From Mastigias papua (taxonomy: Eukaryota > Cnidaria > Scyphozoa > Rhizostomeae > Mastigiidae), in NCBI GenBank assembly GCA_964019165.1, contig OZ025282.1:10886229-10950228 (forward strand): DNA of 64,000 nucleotides, read 5' to 3'. The notes below the pieces were generated by a model. It was not told the origin of the DNA, did no database searches, and worked only from the letters and a program-made list of their open reading frames with translations. Shown here piece by piece: positions 38,790-49,286 of the stretch. The first letter of the stretch is position 1. Every line of letters begins with the position of its first letter. Both the position numbers and the translations under genes were made by a program.

Positions 38790-39416
38790 TCATACAGTCA
38801 CATCTTTTGATACAGCAGCCCTCCATTTAAAATCTTTTCTTTCTTTGAGATTGCTCAAATATAATGTTCCAATTAGTAGCCATTCCTTTTCAGTTTCCGG
38901 AATAATCAAGTCACTTGGGCAGAGAATTAAATCAAGGCCTAGTGTTTCACCTTCACTACCATCCACATTTTTATGGTTTAATTTGCCTTTCAGTCTCAAC
39001 CGCTTTTTATCAATCAAAATATTGCTAGTCTGTCCAATCCAAGTATTGTATTTTATAACTGATGTTCTCCGAGCAAAGCCGGCAACTGACTTTTTCTGCT
39101 CTCTGGTTACTGTTTCTGTAAACTGCAATACAACACAATACGGTCCACTTTCACTATCATCTGAGTTGCTTGCTGTTGAAATCGAGGTGTCATGCTCTTC
39201 GCCGCTGTTTTGATTGTTGTTGCAAAGTGTCAGCTGAAGTTTGTAGTGAACTGACCTTCCTGGTGTATCTGTAATTGCAAACTGCGGAACTAGCTGTACA
39301 TTCAAGGCTTTAGAAAGTGGGATTTTCATATCGTGAGTTTTGCTTTGTATTTCTGTTACATGAAGAATATTTTCTTTAACGTCCAATATAGTGCTTTTGC
39401 TGGTATGATTTCCCAT
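38790..39416 (-). CDS. Single-exon protein of unknown function, predicted N-myristoylated
   Basis: An uninterrupted 208-codon frame is the only substantial non-transposon open frame between 28 and 44 kb. The N-terminus MGNHTSK fits the myristoylation signal (Gly2, Ser6), so the protein may attach to membranes. Residues 1-70 are mixed. Residues about 75-92 form an acidic Ser/Asp/Glu/Asn-rich linker (STASNSDDSESG). Residues about 93-205 look like a compact domain with many beta-strand-like stretches (YCVVLQFTETV, LGLDLILCPSDLIIP, EWLLIGTLYLS). I do not recognise the family. No transmembrane segment or signal peptide is visible. The start at 39416 is chosen because the myristoylation signal follows it directly. 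Downstream exons cannot be excluded, but a stop (TGA at 38790-38792) closes the frame. Confidence 0.6.
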   Translation of the reverse strand: MGNHTSKSTILDVKENILHVTEIQSKTHDMKIPLSKALNVQLVPQFAITDTPGRSVHYKLQLTLCNNNQNSGEEHDTSISTASNSDDSESGPYCVVLQFTETVTREQKKSVAGFARRTSVIKYNTWIGQTSNILIDKKRLRLKGKLNHKNVDGSEGETLGLDLILCPSDLIIPETEKEWLLIGTLYLSNLKERKDFKWRAAVSKDVTV

Positions 39417-40929
39417 CGTCTCATACTGTTAGCGAACTAAGGCACCAGCCGACGAGAGACAGCATCAAAATCCTTTGGGGCATGCCTAGGCCAGTAGGCC
39501 ATGCTTATTGCATTCCAGCGTGAAAGTAGTCATAAGAACAGTATTGTCTAATGTACGTAGTCACCGAGAAAAAAACTAATACAGAATGTTTACAATCGAT
39601 ATTAACATCTGCTTGTATCCGTCTGCTATCTATGGCGAGCTAGTTTGCCTGATCTAAACAAATTCACGCATTCTTTCGTTGTTGCGTAGGCAATGGATTA
39701 TATTTTCATCCTCCGATTATCCATTGAATCAATGCTTCCGTAACCACAAATTCCCCAGACCAATTCTAGCATGCAGGAAGGCAGTGTTGACTACTTATTA
39801 ATTCGTTGCTTTGAATGCGTGCCGCGACACTCTTGCCTTGTACGCGGTGATAAAGACCAGTTTGTTGTGGTTACTTGCTGACGGTATCTCTTTATCAAAA
39901 GTCATCACCTATGCGTAACTTGGTATGATGTAAGCAGTTGCGCCTCTATTGTTGCAATAATAAGAGGCTCCTCTTTTCTAATTTACAATCAATGCAAAAG
40001 ATGTGCCGACGCTTCTACAAGCCAGTTGTTCGCAATTCTCTTTACTCACAATAGAGGCTGGCATGAGTTTCTATGAGTTGTACTCACTGTACTTCGCTGT
40101 ATTATGACTATATTATTGTAAGGATAATGAGCATGACGCACAGACCAGTGGATGACACCCACGGAGCCATGTTAGTATAGCACGCTAGAAGTGATTGCCA
40201 TTTACTGCTTTCCGATATTTTTAATTTTCAATTAATTTTGAAACTATAATGTAGACTGATCTAGACCAATGAATGACATTTATGGGAACAGACCGAGGCG
40301 GATGGTATTCAACAGGCTTTGAAGGGAACGGATTTGGCTAACAAACTATATTTCACATTATAAAAGTGAACCAGTAAAACTTTCCATCCAAAACAACTGA
40401 AAGGTTTTCCAGGGAAATATCAATCTTTAATCACTTTCAATTTCGTCATCATCTTCTACCATTCTAATATGGGCTAAGACGACATGAAATCTCTAGCGTC
40501 AGTTTTGAAATTCAAGACTCTCTCTCTGTAGAAAGTTTAACTTTGACTTTTAGCTTATTAGTTTTTTTTAGCAGTTTATGTATATTTCAGACAGGTCCTT
40601 GATTAATAGCACTCTCCTCAATCGCCCCAAGTTGGTTTCTGAACTAGTAGGAGAGTTCCTCCTTAATGATTCCCCTTAATACAAAGTGTTTTTCCTCTAT
40701 ATATTGATTTACTATTCTATGTTTAGTTCTGTAGTTGTACTTTGTAGGATAGTGGAATTTAAAAAATGAATTGAATTGAATTGAATAACATTATTTTCTG
40801 AACAAGTTAAACCTGTATAAATATGATATTATTATAACAGAACGCAAAACACTATCTTTTGTAGTGGCCATAAGGCTTATTGGCTTTTAAGCACATAGAA
40901 CATACTTTAGAGGACACTTCTAAATCCGT
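39417..40929. other. Intergenic DNA upstream of the myristoylated-protein gene
   Basis: No gene is supported. It presumably contains the promoter of the minus-strand gene ending at 38790, but no clear core element was recognised. Confidence 0.4.
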
Positions 40930-41054
40930 GGAAGAAAAACGTGCTTTCGAAATTTTGACAGATGGCAGAGAATTTCCAAACTTTCCTTGTAAGTTTTAAA
41001 GTTTCTTAAATTGTAGGTTGTCTGGTACTAGGTCTTTTTTATAAAAAAGGCGTG
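40930..41054. mobile_element. Partial MITE copy 3
   Basis: The right end, read inward, is CACGCCTTTTTTATAAAAAA followed by GACCTAGTACC, flanked by TA at 41055-41056 and matching the other two copies. No matching left terminus was found, so this copy is truncated or strongly diverged and its left limit is arbitrary. Confidence 0.45.
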
Positions 41055-43529
41055 TAGAGCAAATCCAATGTGCGTTTGCTATGAACAGGGCCACCGAAGA
41101 GGGGGTAGGTGTAGATTTTCAAGGGCTCCAAACCTAAGAGTGACCATTAATAGCTACGAATTGAGTTTATTGGTGGCTTTTGAATTTCGTAATGACGTCA
41201 TTAGAGACCTGTGTTTAACATTTGCTGGGCTCCCAAAACAGCTCTCGGTGAGCCTGGCTATAAAGACTTACTTTGGCAATTTATGATGCCATTGAAGGCA
41301 CATCTATGGGATTCGTGAAAGCTACCAACTTAATAGAAATATCAATCCTTTTTTTCTAGCTTATTTCCTTGGTTTCCTTTTTGGAGGTAAAGTATACTAT
41401 TTTTGTTACATACAGGTGGTAAATGATAAAATGTTCAAAGCAAGCAAATCCCCATAACATATAAACCAAATACGGCAGGTTTCTGTAAATAATTTTAAAT
41501 AATCAAAGACTTGACGGTGTTGATAAAAGGGCCTAATATAGCCGTGTCGAAAATACCAAATAAGTGCGAGAAAGGTCTGAAGAGTCGTTCTTATTGATTA
41601 ATTTATGAATGTATGATGATTTTAAACGTCTTCTCTTCCTTGCCTACAGCGTAGTTAAAGGGGAAGTCTGGAGACTCGGCCCCCTAGAGTTTTGAAATTT
41701 GATTCAGTGTCCAATAACATAATTCAGTGTGAGTTTACTTGGATCCACACCTGAGCACGATACCATATTAACCAGCCAGCAGCTTTTGTCTTGGAGATGC
41801 CCTTCTAGCTAACCTAGAGGTTAAATGTGACTAGTTTTCTCAACAGATTGGTAGTTACAATGCTGGAAGAAGCCATACCCCCCCCCCCCCCCGAAGAGCT
41901 GCTTCTGCCAAAGGCCTGCTACATCGTTGCCAGGAGGTTCTGTATTGAGATGATGATATGGATGATCAACTTTTGACTATTTTAATACAGAGTTCTACAA
42001 AGAGTGCTCTATACAACATACGAAGATGGCTAATCTAATGCAAAACTTTGATAAGAAAAATGTTGCACGTAGAATTTGAAGCGTACAAAGAAGTTCGAGT
42101 CGTACTTTCATTCATGTGGGGTTATTTACAATCTTTTGCACCTTGAAAAGCAAAGATCTTTCCCCTTCTTCTGATCTGAGTTTAGACAAACGATTTTCTG
42201 CGCTTTTCAAACTCTCGACGTTTTCCAGAGAACAAATTTTGCATTTATATTGTTCTGCCGTTTATTTCTCTTAATGCATTTTAAATGTTTTTATGAAGTT
42301 TAAATGTCTTCTTGTCTATCTTATTTTCTCAGTCAGCTGCTGTGACCATTTAGTTTGAATCTAGTTTTACTTGCTAGCTACAAAGGTCACGTTCAACCCT
42401 TTTTATCTTTCTTAATGGCTCACGCTTATCTTTGAAACCTTTGAAACGTTTGATGATTTAAAACGTAGGAGAGCAAAATCATTCACAGAACTGATAATAT
42501 AGTAGCTATTGGAATTAATGACAGGTCCATTACTTCATCAGTTGGCCCATTCATAACTGATTTGACAAGTCCATTTTTCATGACATTTATGTAACTTCAA
42601 ACGCTTCAGTGTATAGCAAAGTCCACCAGCAGTGATTAAAAGTAAATAATGTTCACTGCAATTGAATTCTTAAAGAGAAAAATATGATAGAATTCAGTTG
42701 GATTTCTTTTTACAAATCATACGTAGAGGTTGGAGCACTGTTTCTAGCATCTCACTCTGGGCCTTCCCAAGGGGCATAAAAAGTGACTCCTATTGATTAT
42801 ACCATGTTTTCGAATCCCCAAACCTCATCACATTTATAGCCATAATCAAGAACAAGAACCAGAGGTAGTATTCAGTTCTGCAAGTGACACCATCACTTAA
42901 GTGCAACAATGCTGCTTCTTGCTCTAATTAGGCTGCCCAGCAAGCCAAGAAATCTCTATAAACCACTTGCCACAGTTAAGGGGGGAAACTGACTAACATA
43001 GAAGGATTTCATGGGAAGCTATATGGAATAAGATTGGTTCGTCAAATAGGAATATTTAATGTTAAGGAAGCTCATCTTTTGGAAAACGGTGGGCATTAAT
43101 GTATAAATTGAGATAACTGAGAGGGAACTTGATTGATACTCTTTTAAAATGACTATTATCATGTAAAAAGTCGCCTTTAATAATATATTGCTGCTGGTGA
43201 CTATCTCTTCAATGATGAACCCTTTCATTGACCGAAGAAATCTCATAGCCTTCAAACATATCAATGTAGCAACGAGTTAATGTGTGGAAGACTAATATCT
43301 CTCCCTAGTGACGTAGGAGGACCCACCATGGTTGGGTCCGACACAGAAGAAGATTTTTTAAATCACATCCTCAAGATTGCCTAAAAAAGTATCTCTCAGA
43401 TTAAAATAAAGATGAGTGTAATAGGAATCAAACCAGTGAACTTTGCTTGAAGAATTTTGATCCAATATATTGTGAGCATTTGTTAACCTCACTTACGGAA
43501 AACTTATTGAACTTATGTCGATAGACAGT
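41055..43529. other. Intergenic DNA with SINE-like fragment
   Basis: No gene is supported. At 41879-41970 a C-homopolymer is followed by GAAGAGCTGCTTCTGCCAAA, then GGCCTGCTACATCGTTGCC, and a GATGATGATATGGATGATC tail, which looks like the 3' part of another GAT-tailed SINE. At 43295-43345 a CCTAGTGACGTAGGAGGACC segment has an inverted relative near 59945-59980. Confidence 0.4.
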
Positions 43530-43870
43530 CCTCTTGAGACTCTCTATTTTCGAATAAACGTACCCTTCCGCTAATTAATTTTTTGAAAAATTTCACACAG
43601 GACATCCTTATCCAAGAAACTCGTCTATTTTTTTTTAATCTGTAATGTGATTGAGTATTTAGTAACGTGTGAAGATCGTGTTGGCTATTCTTTTTTACAG
43701 TTCAAACGACTTGTGAAATTCATCCTTAACTATTATTCTTAGAGGAATTTTTTATCCATTCCCTTTATCCTAATTCCCCCGTTTATTTTCCCCGTGTATT
43801 GGGTTCAGGAAATTTCCAGCTTCCCTTTCTATTCCAATCCCCCGTCTATTTCGTACCTAAGAGTAGTGTT
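43530..43870. repeat. Dispersed repeat, second copy of the 15.6-kb sequence
   Basis: This is collinear with 15600-15930 (CACAGGACATCCTTATCC, GAGTATTTAGTAACGTG, TTTTTTACAGTTCAAACG, CTATTCCAATCCCCCGTC, ACCTAAGAGTAG), but clearly diverged. It has no coding content. The class is unknown. Confidence 0.5.
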
Positions 43871-44338
43871 CTATTTAGAATCTGCCGAGTAAAGAGTTGA
43901 AAATCCTAAATCTGCCGAATACTTTGCCAGTTTACTATCTTTTGGAGGTATCACACCTCACACCCCCGTGGTACCGCACCCACACATCGAAGATACACAT
44001 TTCTTTGAAATATTCATAGTAGTTCTTGAGAAGGCATTTCATTGGATAAAAACTTTATTATCGTTCATGACTTTAAGTTTGTTTTGTACAAAAGGTAGTT
44101 GCGCATAACGTACTAATAGCTTAGGAGAATTGCATTTGATTACCGGATAATGGGTGCAGGCCCACTGAGAAGGGGACAGGGGAATGAAGTGCCCCAAGCC
44201 ACAAGCCTGAGAGATGCCTCAAAAAGTATGAAATTATTTCGGGAACTTTATATTTGTGTAATGCCAGCATCATGGTCCTCATGGTCCTCATTTTCTCAGT
44301 TTAGCCTCAATCCCATGCAGGCTCTTGGTAACCTAGGG

Positions 44339-44373
44339 CACAATGGGCCCAGACAGGGGGTCAAGCGGACATT
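44339..44373. repeat. Left terminal inverted repeat of the Transib element
   Basis: CACAATG, then a 17-bp spacer starting GGCCC, then AAGCGGACATT. The left TAGGG target copy lies directly outside at 44334-44338. Confidence 0.9.
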
Positions 44374-45116
44374 GACAAGTAGCATATTGTAAAACGATTT
44401 ATTTAACACAAGTATAATAAACGGTGTATTCCCATAACAACACTCTAAAGATACACTTATAATTGACAACTTCGAAACGAGACTTAACTTAAAACGGCTT
44501 TTCCAACACGACTGTACATAACTGCAACTATATCACGACTGGGGTTACAAGTACAAAACGGATATCCCAAGTACAACACACCAATATGACATTGACACGA
44601 TAACAACTAGGAACACTCAAAACAAAGAGATGATGACAGCAACTGTGGAGATGAATGGTGCAATAACACAATATGCCGATGGCGAAACAACAAAAGACGG
44701 AGCCAATAAAACAAACGACTAACGATACTCAACAAGACGTGACCAATTGATAACACTAAAACTTGTACTCTAACAATATGAAAACGTTATAATGTGCTAA
44801 TGAACGTTGGCTTGTTCTAAACATATTAGCAAGTACAATTAGAAAAATCATGAAAAATCAATTTTTTGACATTTTAAGTGAATCTGGCCTCAAAAATTTG
44901 CATTTTGGTATAGTGGTCTTCATTTCTGCAGAAACACGGCTCAGACTAGCCTCGATTCTATGATTGTGATAAGGCACTCGTTGCAAGAGTATTTCTGAAA
45001 TCTGATGTTTGCTAACAAAAATAATTATTGTGAACATCTATATATGAGCTTTCGAAATTTTTTAAGCCTCAAGGAACATGGATCAAACTTTCTATACATG
45101 CTTGCGCATAATCAAA

Positions 45117-47348
45117 TCAAATGTCAGAGATAGTTAACATAGCAAGCAGGTCATCAAAGTGGGATCTGCACTCATGAATGGCTTTCTTGAGTTCTTTGCA
45201 GCTACGAATTGTGTGATCACTGGCTTTGCAGTGAGAACAATGGAGGTGCTCTCTCAGCTTCATAACCATTGGATCACTTTTGTCCCAAAGTCGATTTATG
45301 CAGTCAGACAAATTGTCAAACTGATTTGTCTTACGAGCAAAGTTCACTCGATATTGACGAAGAAATTTGTTATTTGCTTCAAGACCACTCTCCGTAAAGT
45401 TCAGGAGGCCAGTTTGACTGTTTGCATCTATTAGCTCTGAGCTATGTGCGAGCACAACATGAGCACTTGGGGTGATTTGGATCCAAGGGATAGATTTGAT
45501 GAGCAATGATGTACCTAGGCAGAACTCCCTATACTCACAGACTTTTACTTTTCTGCTAGAATTAATGACTGCTAGAATAACCGCCATGTTTAGTATGATC
45601 TCATCAATTTTTGAACGGAGGTCTACATCATCTATGCCTTTTGTAAGTAATGCTCGGTAATTGGTGTTCAGTATAGCCTTGACAATGTTCCCTGTTGTGC
45701 TGGTTCCACCATGTCTAGTAGGATCTGGTTTCTCATTGAGAATAGAAGTCTCAGCCTTAATAGTTTGTTCGATTTGATCCTTTGCTTGCTTCAGGATGTC
45801 AAGTGCTGTACCTACATGATTTGCTACAGAGAGCTTGGCCTCTGACCAGGTGTAGTGAGATGCAGTGGCATGGTAGCATATTTTGTAGATCCATCCAAAG
45901 CATCTGAGGATGTTGTGTAAAGGGTGTAAATTGGAGATGTCCTCTATTGTTATTGGCTGCTGGGTGACACCTTTCCTCACATTGCAGTCACCTGTTTTTC
46001 GATTTTTTGAGAGATGGAGGTTTTTCTCACAAATTTCCAGTGTTTGATCCAATGTGCGATCAATAAGGAAACCAGCTTTGATGCGTTCTATGTCGTTGCA
46101 TTCCGCTTGGCTGTTTGTGCAAAGACAGCAGAATGCACCACCACAGCCACTCAGGAGGGAATGAAGCTTTCCATCAACCATGGACATTGTTGCATCTACC
46201 TTCACCTGAATAGATTTGTCACAATGGTGAATGACAAATTCATGGCCTTTCCTCTCCTTTTGTAGCTCTGCCACAATTCTACAATTTTGGCTTGACTCCT
46301 TCCCCATTAGAAGCATAATAGGCCGACATGATGATGATGAAGCATGTGAGGGATTCTCGTAAATAACAGTGTCATCTGATGTTTTAAGGTTTTCAACTCT
46401 GAACATGTACATAATAATATTATGCGTTTCTGAAGAACCTCTTTGGTTGAAAACAGAATGTCCTCCACTTCCATCAAGCCCATCATGTAGTGTAATGTGA
46501 ACTTCATTCAAATGTTGCAATAATGGCAAATTAATAGAATCAAAAAGGCGAGTTGCTGTGAGTTTGCTGGCTTCTGCATAGTCAAACCTGACACCCACAT
46601 ATCCATCTGAGAGGTCCAACACTTGAGGTCGAAATTGTTTGCGATACTTATCCAACTCTCCATAAGTTGGAAGGACATCAACACCAGCAGTTTTAAACAA
46701 ATGGCGGATTTCTATGTAAATGCGCTTGGTCATGCGGCCACTCTCAAATATTGCTAAAGCTGTTTGCAAAGGTACATGAGATACAGACAGTTTCTGATCT
46801 TCAAAGATCTGTTTTCCAACTTCAGCAACTTGTTTATTGTCTAGGTACTTTGTTTTTAGACCGTATGCATAGAGCTTTAATGGAGAAGTATTCTCTTCAG
46901 CTGCTCTACTAGTTGTATCCTGGACAAAAGTACTTAACCGACGACGTTGTTGACGATCACCAACTTCGTGAAGGGGGCGTTTAGGCTTCTCAACATAGTT
47001 TTCACGCCGCAAACATGAGAATCCGTCAGGTTTCCTCTCAGAACTGTGCATCGATTGCATTTTAGACTGCAGAGTTTTATATCTAACATATTCACTTCTG
47101 ATGTCAGCTGCAAGTTTCTCACTTGGCTTTACTTTGAGCTTGGAACTCACCAGTTGTAGAACTTTATCAAAATCTGGTTCTTTGGAAAATTGGTTCCACT
47201 TGCAATCCCGAAACATTTGATACAGCTGAATGTTATTAATTTCATCCATCATGGAACCACAGTACTGATAATGGTAATATTTCTGTATTAAAACCAGGCA
47301 AAAGTAGAATACTTCTTGCACAGGTGTCAAATTGAGCTTGCTGCTCAA
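45117..47348 (-). CDS. RAG1L: RAG1-like Transib transposase
   Basis: An intact 743-codon frame. The fold is recognised from RAG1/Transib landmarks in order. Residues 121-137 (KPKRPLHEVGDRQQRRR) match the basic GRP-type motif that becomes the nonamer-binding region in RAG1. HDGLDGSGGHS places the first catalytic Asp at 289 (RAG1 D600). MVDGKLHSLLSG places the second at 392 (D708). CCLC (C407, C410) with HVVLAH (H630, H635) reproduces the RAG1 zinc site (C727, C730, H937, H942). RHGGTSTTGN is the Transib GG..TT.GN block near residues 546-554. TESGLEANNK places the catalytic Glu at 657 (E962), followed by FLRQYRVNFARK. The C-terminus has an exact CCHC zinc knuckle, CSHCKASDHTIRSC (704-717). All catalytic and zinc residues are present, so the enzyme may be active. 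It would cut and paste the surrounding element. The first Met (47348) may not be the true start, since a MMDE pair at residues 33-34 is an alternative and a 5' exon is possible. Confidence 0.93.
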   Translation of the reverse strand: MSSKLNLTPVQEVFYFCLVLIQKYYHYQYCGSMMDEINNIQLYQMFRDCKWNQFSKEPDFDKVLQLVSSKLKVKPSEKLAADIRSEYVRYKTLQSKMQSMHSSERKPDGFSCLRRENYVEKPKRPLHEVGDRQQRRRLSTFVQDTTSRAAEENTSPLKLYAYGLKTKYLDNKQVAEVGKQIFEDQKLSVSHVPLQTALAIFESGRMTKRIYIEIRHLFKTAGVDVLPTYGELDKYRKQFRPQVLDLSDGYVGVRFDYAEASKLTATRLFDSINLPLLQHLNEVHITLHDGLDGSGGHSVFNQRGSSETHNIIMYMFRVENLKTSDDTVIYENPSHASSSSCRPIMLLMGKESSQNCRIVAELQKERKGHEFVIHHCDKSIQVKVDATMSMVDGKLHSLLSGCGGAFCCLCTNSQAECNDIERIKAGFLIDRTLDQTLEICEKNLHLSKNRKTGDCNVRKGVTQQPITIEDISNLHPLHNILRCFGWIYKICYHATASHYTWSEAKLSVANHVGTALDILKQAKDQIEQTIKAETSILNEKPDPTRHGGTSTTGNIVKAILNTNYRALLTKGIDDVDLRSKIDEIILNMAVILAVINSSRKVKVCEYREFCLGTSLLIKSIPWIQITPSAHVVLAHSSELIDANSQTGLLNFTESGLEANNKFLRQYRVNFARKTNQFDNLSDCINRLWDKSDPMVMKLREHLHCSHCKASDHTIRSCKELKKAIHECRSHFDDLLAMLTISDI

Positions 47349-48266
47349 AGGAGTTCAAAAAATTTCCCGAAATCTGACCTATTCATTTGAAATAACAACA
47401 TTTATAAACAGTGCCACATTTCAACACATTTTTGTGGGACTTTAACACATTTCTTTAATATTTAGCAAGGACTTATCAAGAGTGGCTACCTAATTTAGTA
47501 CAATTGTTTTCGAATACTGGAAAAATCTACGATTTCCATTGCTTAGGCCAAACTGTATGTAGTAGTAAGTAGGAAAAGTGAATCCAGCATCCCAGAAAAT
47601 ATACATACTGATGTATAGACTGTTAAATTTTGACAAATATTCCGATTTATGGACAATTTTTTGCATTTTCAGACTGCCATTTTGAGCAAAATGGTGGGAA
47701 ACGAACCAAAACCCATTTTTTAATTCTATATAGTTTTTAGTTCTGTTCCTAAGAATAGATTTTCTTCAAATTCGTTCCTGGAGCTTTTCAATATTCATTG
47801 AACCTACAGTGAAAAGGGCAACAAAATCCATCTTAGGAGTTTTCCACAATCTTAAGTATAAATAGACTGGGTGACCCCAGTCTGATGACTACGATTTGCC
47901 AATTTGTCATGACGAAATATTATTTTTGCCCGAAAAACTAAAATTTAAAACATGAGTATGCAGGAATTTACTTATTTTCAAGTTCTACAACACACTAGAA
48001 ACTGTTTAGTTCATCATAGTATAGTTAAAGTACTCATCTGCTATTTTCACGCATGATTATACAATGCAATTGTGGGTTGTCTTTTGTCTACTCATTTGCG
48101 GAAACATACAACAACATAAACATGTGAATTCACCAAACTTCAAGCAAGTAGAACTTTGTGAATATCTGCAGCTAAGACACAAGTGAGCCCGTTTTGGAAT
48201 ACTGAGAAATTATAGTTTTGGAATTTCATAAGGAACAAGCTTGATTTGAAAGTTGCCAAAATTCCA

Positions 48267-48291
48267 AATGTCCGCTTACGAGCCCACTGTG
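48267..48291. repeat. Right terminal inverted repeat of the Transib element
   Basis: Read inward on the minus strand: CACAGTG (identical to the V(D)J RSS consensus heptamer), a 7-bp spacer starting GGCTC, then AAGCGGACATT. The right TAGGG copy is at 48292-48296. Confidence 0.9.
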
Positions 48292-48296
48292 TAGGG

Positions 48297-49286
48297 GTGG
48301 TTGGCAATTTTCTAAAACTCAATACACGAGGAAATGTCTTAAGATGAATCAGGTCCCAGCAATAAAGCTGCAGGTTGGCAGGATGCTGCGCATGAATCAT
48401 TTGGCTGATAGATTTAAATATGTCGATATGGAAGGAATAGTTTTAAAGCTTTGTGTCAACTCAATTGACACTCCAAAAATGTCTCTACTATGGGCGTACT
48501 TTACACTTATCATTCTATTTATGTATAGTAAGTTAAGAATATATAAAGGGTATTCAAAGTTGAGAATAAATTGATAACATGATCTACAGGTTACGAAAGA
48601 TTATTAGTGCAATGATGGAAATCACTTCGATAACTTCAGATAAACCCGAAAAGATTTGAGTTTGAATTCGATTTTGACTTAAGAGGTGGTCGGATCATCT
48701 TCAAATCTACTTCTAACAAACTCGTTTGTAGAATAGTATATTTTCTTCAATTTTTCATAGAAGGAGTACACTTCAGGACGGTAATCAAATGAGTGGTATC
48801 AGATGTGATGAGATTTGCAGACCATGAATTTAAGGTATAGCATGCATGTCTCTTTTTTAAGGAACCAATTTAAGAACTAATAGGGTTCGAATATTTTTAT
48901 CACTGCAAGTAATCAACTATTCGGAGCTTTCGTTGAATCTTGCAACATCTATAGCACCATGTCCAATTAACACACAATTTTTGTTCTATTATATGGTCAA
49001 TATGGTCAACTGCCCAAAGACACCAGACAGTAGGGGAATCTTTTGCATATGCAGAAACTACCCAGAACATCTAAATATGATTTCACGTACAAGATGAAGG
49101 TCACTTAATGAAAACAAAATAAATGCTATGCAGTGTATGCATCATTTCTTTCTTCGCACCATATATACTCATCTAGGCTATATAGTCATTTATCGATTAA
49201 CTGGTTAGTAATTTTGAGACTTATAAATAAGTTGTTTATGTCTACAACTGTAATTGGCAATCTATCTAATAGCTGCTTTTGATAAT
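48297..49286. other. Intergenic DNA between transposon and cyclophilin gene
   Basis: No gene is supported. It contains the 3' flank of the minus-strand cyclophilin gene ending at 49287. Confidence 0.4.

Larger units (their letters stand above)
44339..48291 (-). mobile_element. Complete Transib-superfamily (RAG1-like) DNA transposon
   Basis: The element is bounded by CACAATGGGCCC on the left and, reading inward from the right, CACAGTGGGCTC. It is flanked by the 5-bp direct repeat TAGGG (44334-44338 and 48292-48296). A CAC-starting terminus close to the RSS heptamer and a 5-bp target duplication are hallmarks of the Transib superfamily, from which vertebrate RAG1 is thought to derive. Both termini share a second block, AAGCGGACATT (44363-44373; reverse complement at 48267-48277). 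Spacing from the heptamer is 17 bp on the left and 7 bp on the right. The element is 3,953 bp long and carries one large gene on the minus strand. The non-coding parts are 778 bp on the gene's 3' side and 943 bp on its 5' side. No RAG2-like kelch frame is present. Confidence 0.93.

Noticed and set aside
44339..48291. RAG2-like partner gene inside the Transib element
   Set aside because: No kelch-repeat frame or other substantial frame exists besides the transposase; remaining frames are shadows of it.
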